From NCBI GenBank assembly GCA_009780765.1, contig WQZK01000062.1, positions 1 through 8,923 on the forward strand: a stretch of DNA of 8,923 bases, written 5' to 3'. The DNA is from Defluviitaleaceae bacterium (GTDB lineage: Bacteria; Bacillota; Clostridia; Lachnospirales; UBA5962). The notes below the pieces were generated by a model. The model was not told the origin of the DNA. It worked only from the letters and a program-made list of their open reading frames with translations, and did no database searches. Shown one piece after another: positions 5,629 to 8,923 of the stretch (the stretch's first letter is position 1; each line of letters opens with the position of its first letter). A program made the translations under genes and the position numbers.

Positions 5629-6974
5629 AAGAAATGAAAATATTATCTCCAACAGCCATTTTAGGATACGGTTTCCCGGAAAGCTCATTTGAAGCAGGTA
5701 TGGCTGAAAATCCAGATGTAATCGCTGTGGACGCTGGCTCCACAGATCCAGGTCCGTACTATTTAGGAAGTGGCAAATGTTTTGTAGATAGAGCAGGCAC
5801 AAAGCGTGATTTAACATTCATCATAAAAGCAGCTGCACAAAAAAATATTCCAGTAATCATAGGAACAGCAGGTGGTAGTGGTGCAAAAGAGCATCTACAA
5901 AGAGATATTGATATTATAAAAGAAATCGCTAAAGAGAATAATCTATCATTCAAGATGGCAATTATCCCTTCAGATATTGATAATGAATCTGTGTTAAATG
6001 CACTTAAAAGAAATAGGCTGGCTGCTTTATCCCCTGCTCCTATGCCTTCTGAAGAAGAAATTTCGGCTTCTTCAAATATAGTAGCACAAATGGGACCAGA
6101 GCCAATATTAAAAGCACTTGATGAAGGTGCACAAGTAATCATAACAGGACGAGCTTATGATCCTGTGGTGTTCGCAGCTTTGGCAATAAAACAAGGATTC
6201 GATTCAGGTCTTGCACTTCATTTAGGAAAAATACTAGAGTGTGCCGCAATAGCAGCAACACCTGGAAGTGGTTCAGATTGTATGCTAGGAATTTTAAGGG
6301 AAGACCACTTTGAATTAAAAACATTAAATACAGAACGTAAGTGTACAACAACATCAGTTGCAGCACACACACTATACGAAAAAAGTGACCCAACAAAGCT
6401 TCCAGGTCCAGGTGGGATTTTAGACTTAAGTGAAACAACGTTCGAGCAAAATACTGAGTCTACAGTAATTGTCCGTGGGACTAAATTTGTACCTACTGAT
6501 TATTATGTTAAATTAGAAGGTGCAAGAAAATTAGGCACAAGAACAGTATCTTTCGCAGCAACTACAGATCCTATAATGATAAAAGAACTAGATAATATTA
6601 TAGAAAGTATAAGAGAAAAGCTAAAATCTAATTTTGCAGACCTAAAAAAAGAAGACTATTTCCTAGACTTCAAACTATACGGAGCGAACGGTGCAAGTCT
6701 TTTCAAAACAGCTGAAAAATCTATACCAGAAGAAATCGCTATCATTATAGATGTTGTAGCGAAAACAAAAGAACTTTCACAGGCATTATGTAGCTTCGCT
6801 CGCTCCACAATGCTGCATTTCGGCTATGCAGGACGAATTTCAACAGCTGGAAACCTAGCTTTCCCTTTCTCTCCATCAGACTTCGATGGTGGGGACGTAT
6901 ACGAATTCAGTATCTATGCTCTTCTAAAAGCCGACCCACTAGAATATTTCCCTGTGGAGGTAATTCAAATATGA
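5625..6974 (+). CDS. AtuA-family protein (DUF1446), function unassigned
   Basis: This 449-aa soluble protein is recognisable as a member of the AtuA/DUF1446 family, named for a protein needed for acyclic terpene use in Pseudomonas whose reaction is not established. Conserved blocks are GYGFPESSFEAGMAENPDVI (14-33), AVDAGSTDPGPYYLG (34-48), IIGTAGGSGAKEHL (78-91), ITGRAYDPVVFAALA (173-187), LECAAIAATPGSGSDCMLG (204-222) and the C-terminal GRISTAGNLAFPFSPSDF (403-420). The glycine-rich turns and acidic residues suggest a phosphate- or carboxylate-binding enzyme, but no catalytic motif of a known class is evident and there is no signal peptide or membrane segment. Its ATG overlaps the glmE stop (ATGA) and its own stop overlaps the DUF4387 gene in the same way. 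The two small families are frequent neighbours and are fused in some proteins, so they probably form one complex. By position they act on a product of glutamate mutase. Confidence 0.85.
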   Translation: MKEMKILSPTAILGYGFPESSFEAGMAENPDVIAVDAGSTDPGPYYLGSGKCFVDRAGTKRDLTFIIKAAAQKNIPVIIGTAGGSGAKEHLQRDIDIIKEIAKENNLSFKMAIIPSDIDNESVLNALKRNRLAALSPAPMPSEEEISASSNIVAQMGPEPILKALDEGAQVIITGRAYDPVVFAALAIKQGFDSGLALHLGKILECAAIAATPGSGSDCMLGILREDHFELKTLNTERKCTTTSVAAHTLYEKSDPTKLPGPGGILDLSETTFEQNTESTVIVRGTKFVPTDYYVKLEGARKLGTRTVSFAATTDPIMIKELDNIIESIREKLKSNFADLKKEDYFLDFKLYGANGASLFKTAEKSIPEEIAIIIDVVAKTKELSQALCSFARSTMLHFGYAGRISTAGNLAFPFSPSDFDGGDVYEFSIYALLKADPLEYFPVEVIQI

Positions 6975-7282
6975 AACTAACAGATATAGCAAAAGTTATA
7001 AGAAGTAAAAATGCAGGCCCCTATGAAATAACATTCGATATTATATTCAATGATAAACAAGCATTTGATAATTTTACGAACGCCGGTATCTTAACAAAGC
7101 AATCCTTTGCAAATTTATATAATATAAAAGAAGAAGATGTGCTAGGCATAATACCTTTTGCACCAGCAAATGCTTTGAAAATCACGATTGTAAGACCGAT
7201 AGCATCAGGCCAAATAGGTGAAAGAGATGTTTATGGTGCACAACAGCATAAACCACTTATGGAGCTTACATTTGAGAATTAG
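6971..7282 (+). CDS. DUF4387 protein, likely partner of the AtuA-family protein
   Basis: This 103-aa protein fits DUF4387, with the family hallmarks IRSKNAGPYEITFDIIF (11-27), the ITIVRPIASG stretch (71-80) and the C-terminal block GERDVYGAQQHKPL (83-96). It is full length. The start is firm: GGAGG (6956-6960) lies 10 nt upstream and the ATG overlaps the stop of the preceding gene. The biochemical role is unknown. Its near-constant pairing with AtuA/DUF1446 proteins suggests a small subunit. It is the last gene of the operon, and an intrinsic terminator begins about 20 nt after its stop. Confidence 0.85.
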   Translation: MKLTDIAKVIRSKNAGPYEITFDIIFNDKQAFDNFTNAGILTKQSFANLYNIKEEDVLGIIPFAPANALKITIVRPIASGQIGERDVYGAQQHKPLMELTFEN

Positions 7283-7300
7283 TCACTTAAAGTTAAAAGA

Positions 7301-7334
7301 TAAAGCCGCTGAAACATTGCGGTTTTATTTTTTT
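7301..7334 (+). terminator. Rho-independent terminator of the glutamate mutase operon
   Basis: AAAGCCGC (7302-7309) pairs with GCGGTTTT (7319-7326), an 8-bp stem with one G-U pair and a 9-nt loop, followed by a T-rich tail with seven consecutive T (7328-7334). It closes the five-gene unit and so excludes a co-transcribed methylaspartase further downstream. Confidence 0.8.
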
Positions 7335-7414
7335 AGCAAAACTTATATGACCTGGCTTAGTATCTGATTTAACCGTAAGTTTATATCTAAAAAACACCTT
7401 AGCTCGTAAATAAT

Positions 7415-7549
7415 CTAAAGTGTATGCTCCGTTAGAACTCCTGATAACTCATGAATTTTCTCTGGTTGAACCGTCTGCTCAATGCCAACCAAATACTGAT
7501 GGACTTCGATATAGCTCAAAGCACCGTTCATATTATTAAGTAAATCGAT
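7415..7549 (-). pseudogene. Possible remnant of an AraC-type regulator gene
   Basis: Minus-strand codons from 7549 read I-D-LLNNMNGALSYIEVH and run to TAG at 7417-7415 (44 codons). The first 15 residues resemble the start of AraC-family regulators of the MDLLNxMNxALxYIEEHL type. The rest does not look like an AraC helix-turn-helix, and the frame is far too short. AGGAGG (7562-7557) stands 7 nt before codon 1, ideal spacing, and an extended -10 lies further up. Codon 1 is ATC, so it looks like an ATG lost by one substitution; the first in-frame ATG is at 7531, too far from the ribosome site. The family assignment is from a short stretch and is tentative. Confidence 0.3.
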
Positions 7550-7572
7550 AAGAATGCCTCCTTTTACAATAA

Positions 7573-7581
7573 ATTATATCA
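7573..7581 (-). promoter_or_regulatory. Extended -10 promoter element upstream of the AraC-like remnant
   Basis: The minus strand reads TGATATAAT, a perfect extended -10, about 10 bp before the AGGAGG at 7562-7557. No good -35 is present at the proper distance. The short distance would again put the transcript start next to the ribosome site, so this may be chance in AT-rich DNA. Confidence 0.35.
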
Positions 7582-7631
7582 AAATAAAAGCAACTATACC
7601 TTGCATTTCATGCACAAAAAAATCATGCTGA

Positions 7632-8534
7632 TTATTGTTTTTTCGCCCAGCTAACACGCCTTGATGTATCAGCACCTGGCCCATAACACTCATGTTCAAT
7701 AAAAGTTGTTCGCATATTGGTCTCTAAGCTATCATCTGGATTCCATGCTGACCAACCCTCTTCATGAATATGGTTATCTATATAACAATTTATCAATTTA
7801 ACTTTGCCTTCTTCTCGCCACGGACGTGCTAGATAAACAGAACCTTTAGCACAGTTGCGATTAATAAAACTACATGCTTCAAAAACAAAGCCTATTCCAT
7901 CAGCTTTTCCAGAAGGGGCAGCAACATAACCTACTATGCCTGCATATAATGTTTTTGAAATAATTTCACAATTTCTGAAAAACACATCAGCACCACCAAA
8001 AACAAAATCAACATTTCCAGTTATTCTACAATCGTCATAAAACTGGACACTAGCTGTGCGCTTTGAATGAAACCTCGGACCAAAGAAGCCGCCAATTTCC
8101 CTCTCTTCACAGGGGAGTGGTGCACAAAATAAAGTATCTTGATAGCTATCAAAATGAACGTTATTAAACTTCGCAATTTTTGCATCAACATAAGCTGCAA
8201 TAGCTTGACCAGCAACACTGTTATCACCAGAAGTATTTATAATTGATAGATTATAAACTCTAATCTGTTCTCCACCAAAGAATGCAGTATAACTTCGAAA
8301 TGTCCCAAGTTTACGTCCATCAGAATGCAGTTTATTCGCATAATCACCCCATCTGATAATAGTTTTATCGGGACTATCACCAATCAAAATGATATTCTTT
8401 TTTTCACAAAAAATCTTTTCTTCATAAGTACCTTCTGCAATATAAATTATTGCTTCCACTTCGTAAGGAACAGCTAGCAATGCTTCACTAATTGTCCGAA
8501 AATCACCATCTGAACTTACAGTCAGTTTTAACAT
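7632..8534 (-). CDS. Pectinesterase (carbohydrate esterase family 8), cytoplasmic
   Basis: This 300-aa enzyme should remove methyl esters from galacturonate units, giving free carboxylates and methanol. Family motifs appear in order along a beta-helix: GTYEEKI (35-41, the GxYxE motif), GQAIAAYV (109-116), YQDTLF (131-136), GNVDFVFGGA (173-182) and ARPWRE (236-241). The expected catalytic residues are present: Q110, Q132, D133, the nucleophile-type Asp D176, and R238 with W240. There is no signal peptide, so unlike secreted plant-cell-wall enzymes it probably works on methylated oligogalacturonides after uptake. The start at 8534 has GGAGAGG upstream. The gene is monocistronic here, convergent with the glutamate mutase operon, and has a promoter at 8678-8706. 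A MITE copy lies in its leader. Confidence 0.92.
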   Translation of the reverse strand: MLKLTVSSDGDFRTISEALLAVPYEVEAIIYIAEGTYEEKIFCEKKNIILIGDSPDKTIIRWGDYANKLHSDGRKLGTFRSYTAFFGGEQIRVYNLSIINTSGDNSVAGQAIAAYVDAKIAKFNNVHFDSYQDTLFCAPLPCEEREIGGFFGPRFHSKRTASVQFYDDCRITGNVDFVFGGADVFFRNCEIISKTLYAGIVGYVAAPSGKADGIGFVFEACSFINRNCAKGSVYLARPWREEGKVKLINCYIDNHIHEEGWSAWNPDDSLETNMRTTFIEHECYGPGADTSRRVSWAKKQ

Positions 8535-8561
8535 ACCACCTCTCCGTTCATTATCGTTTGC

Positions 8562-8668
8562 TATAGCAAGCGTACTTCAAAATCGTGATTGTCTTCATTT
8601 TCAAATTCAGCCTGAAGCCGCTGAATTTGAAAAATTGCCATTCACGTTTTTCAGGTACGTTTGCTATA
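8562..8668. repeat. MITE-like palindromic element, copy 2
   Basis: This 107-bp element has 27-bp inverted ends beginning TATAGCAAGCGTAC (left) and TATAGCAAACGTAC (right, inward), matching at 23 of 27. A nested perfect 13-bp stem (8598-8610 with 8621-8633) surrounds a 10-nt loop. Its left arm matches the right arm of copy 1 at 21 of 27 bases; the inner stems differ in sequence but share ATTCAGCC at the left stem/loop edge. Just left of it, bases 8556-8565 repeat the right tip of the element, creating the 12-bp palindrome TTGCTATAGCAA (8558-8569). The element lies wholly between the pectinesterase promoter and its ribosome site. Confidence 0.75.
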
Positions 8669-8677
8669 TATATACCC

Positions 8678-8706
8678 ATTATAAACTATTTTCAAAAAAA
8701 TTTCAA
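8678..8706 (-). promoter_or_regulatory. Promoter of the pectinesterase gene
   Basis: The minus strand has TTGAAA (8706-8701), exactly 17 bases, then TATAAT (8683-8678), a near-perfect sigma-A promoter. Transcription would start near 8671, just outside the MITE, giving a leader of about 137 nt that contains the whole palindrome. The same intergenic stretch must also hold the promoter of the divergent gene at 8778, for which I see no clear box. Confidence 0.7.
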
Positions 8707-8777
8707 GTAACCAAATAAAACTTCTATCATAATATAAAGTAAGACAAGTAAGAAGTCAATAATAAGGGGGATTTAAA

Positions 8778-8923
8778 ATGGGACCATTTGAACTAAATAA
8801 TCAAAACAATACAGAAGAGTTTAGAGCTGTAGATAACAGAAAAGTAATAGAGGAAAACATCATAGCGATGAAAATTTACGACTTCTGCAGAAGGCAAGAC
8901 TGTTTAACTCATAACCAACTTGG
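8778..8923 (+). CDS. Unassigned protein, N-terminal part (runs off right edge)
   Basis: ATG at 8778 follows a GGGGG ribosome site (8766-8770) 7 nt upstream and opens a frame of 48 complete codons before the window ends. It begins MGPFELNNQNNTEEF and includes MKIYDFCRRQDCLTHNQLG (31-49, last codon incomplete). There is no signal peptide or membrane segment in this part. The CRRQDCL stretch with paired cysteines reminds me of uncharacterised, possibly spore-related proteins of Clostridia, but this is memory of a short motif and not a firm assignment. Confidence 0.6.
   Translation, partial: MGPFELNNQNNTEEFRAVDNRKVIEENIIAMKIYDFCRRQDCLTHNQL

Larger units (their letters stand above)
7335..7631. 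other. Gap between operon terminator and pectinesterase, no intact gene
   Basis: The only gene-like content is on the minus strand: an extended -10 box, a perfect AGGAGG and a 44-codon open frame without a normal start (described separately). A short TGCAT-GAA-ATGCA palindrome lies near 7604-7616, but I see no convincing terminator for the pectinesterase gene, which ends at 7632. There is no IS end or tRNA. The gap is best read as a decayed remnant of a regulatory gene. Confidence 0.5.

Noticed and set aside
7335..7420. Second minus-strand open stretch (LRAKVFFRYKLTVKSD) after the AraC-like remnant
   Set aside because: It has no start codon or ribosome site and no recognisable family, and it runs into the operon terminator. 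It is probably chance.

Overview
The window is AT-rich DNA with strong Shine-Dalgarno sites and consensus sigma-A promoters. Its gene content (coenzyme B12-dependent glutamate mutase, an intracellular pectinesterase, clostridial-type insertion sequences) suggests an anaerobic low-GC Firmicute of the Clostridia. The genus cannot be read from the sequence.

Left part (1-1390): a graveyard of mobile DNA. A minus-strand IS4-type transposase runs off the left edge. Next to it lies a complete IS630-type element (236-1158) whose transposase is broken by two homopolymer frameshifts. Immediately right of it are the first ~25 codons of a type I restriction-modification methylase gene (hsdM), minus strand, with a premature stop. 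The simplest history is that the IS4 element inserted into hsdM and the IS630 element then inserted at the junction. A 105-bp MITE-like palindromic element (1251-1355) follows; its terminal repeats resemble those of the IS630 element.

1387-2125: a minus-strand two-gene unit encoding a MNT-type nucleotidyltransferase and a HEPN protein. The genes overlap by 14 bp and the layout is that of a toxin-antitoxin pair.

2222-7334: the metabolic core, a five-gene plus-strand operon with a recognisable promoter and terminator. The genes are glmS (B12-binding subunit of glutamate mutase), glmL (its ATPase partner), glmE (catalytic subunit), an AtuA-family (DUF1446) protein and a DUF4387 protein. The first three interconvert L-glutamate and (2S,3S)-3-methylaspartate. 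The usual next enzyme, methylaspartate ammonia-lyase, is absent. Its place is taken by the AtuA/DUF4387 pair, translationally coupled to glmE and to each other by ATGA overlaps. This is the most interesting system in the window: a glutamate-mutase operon whose downstream chemistry is unassigned.

7335-7631: no intact gene. On the minus strand there is a promoter, a perfect Shine-Dalgarno and a short open frame whose start resembles an AraC-type regulator but has ATC where the start codon should be.

7632-8706: a minus-strand cytoplasmic pectinesterase. Its consensus promoter lies about 145 bp upstream of the start codon, and a second copy of the MITE (8562-8668) sits between promoter and ribosome binding site, so the whole element should be transcribed into the leader. 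The window ends in the first 48 codons of a plus-strand gene of unknown function.
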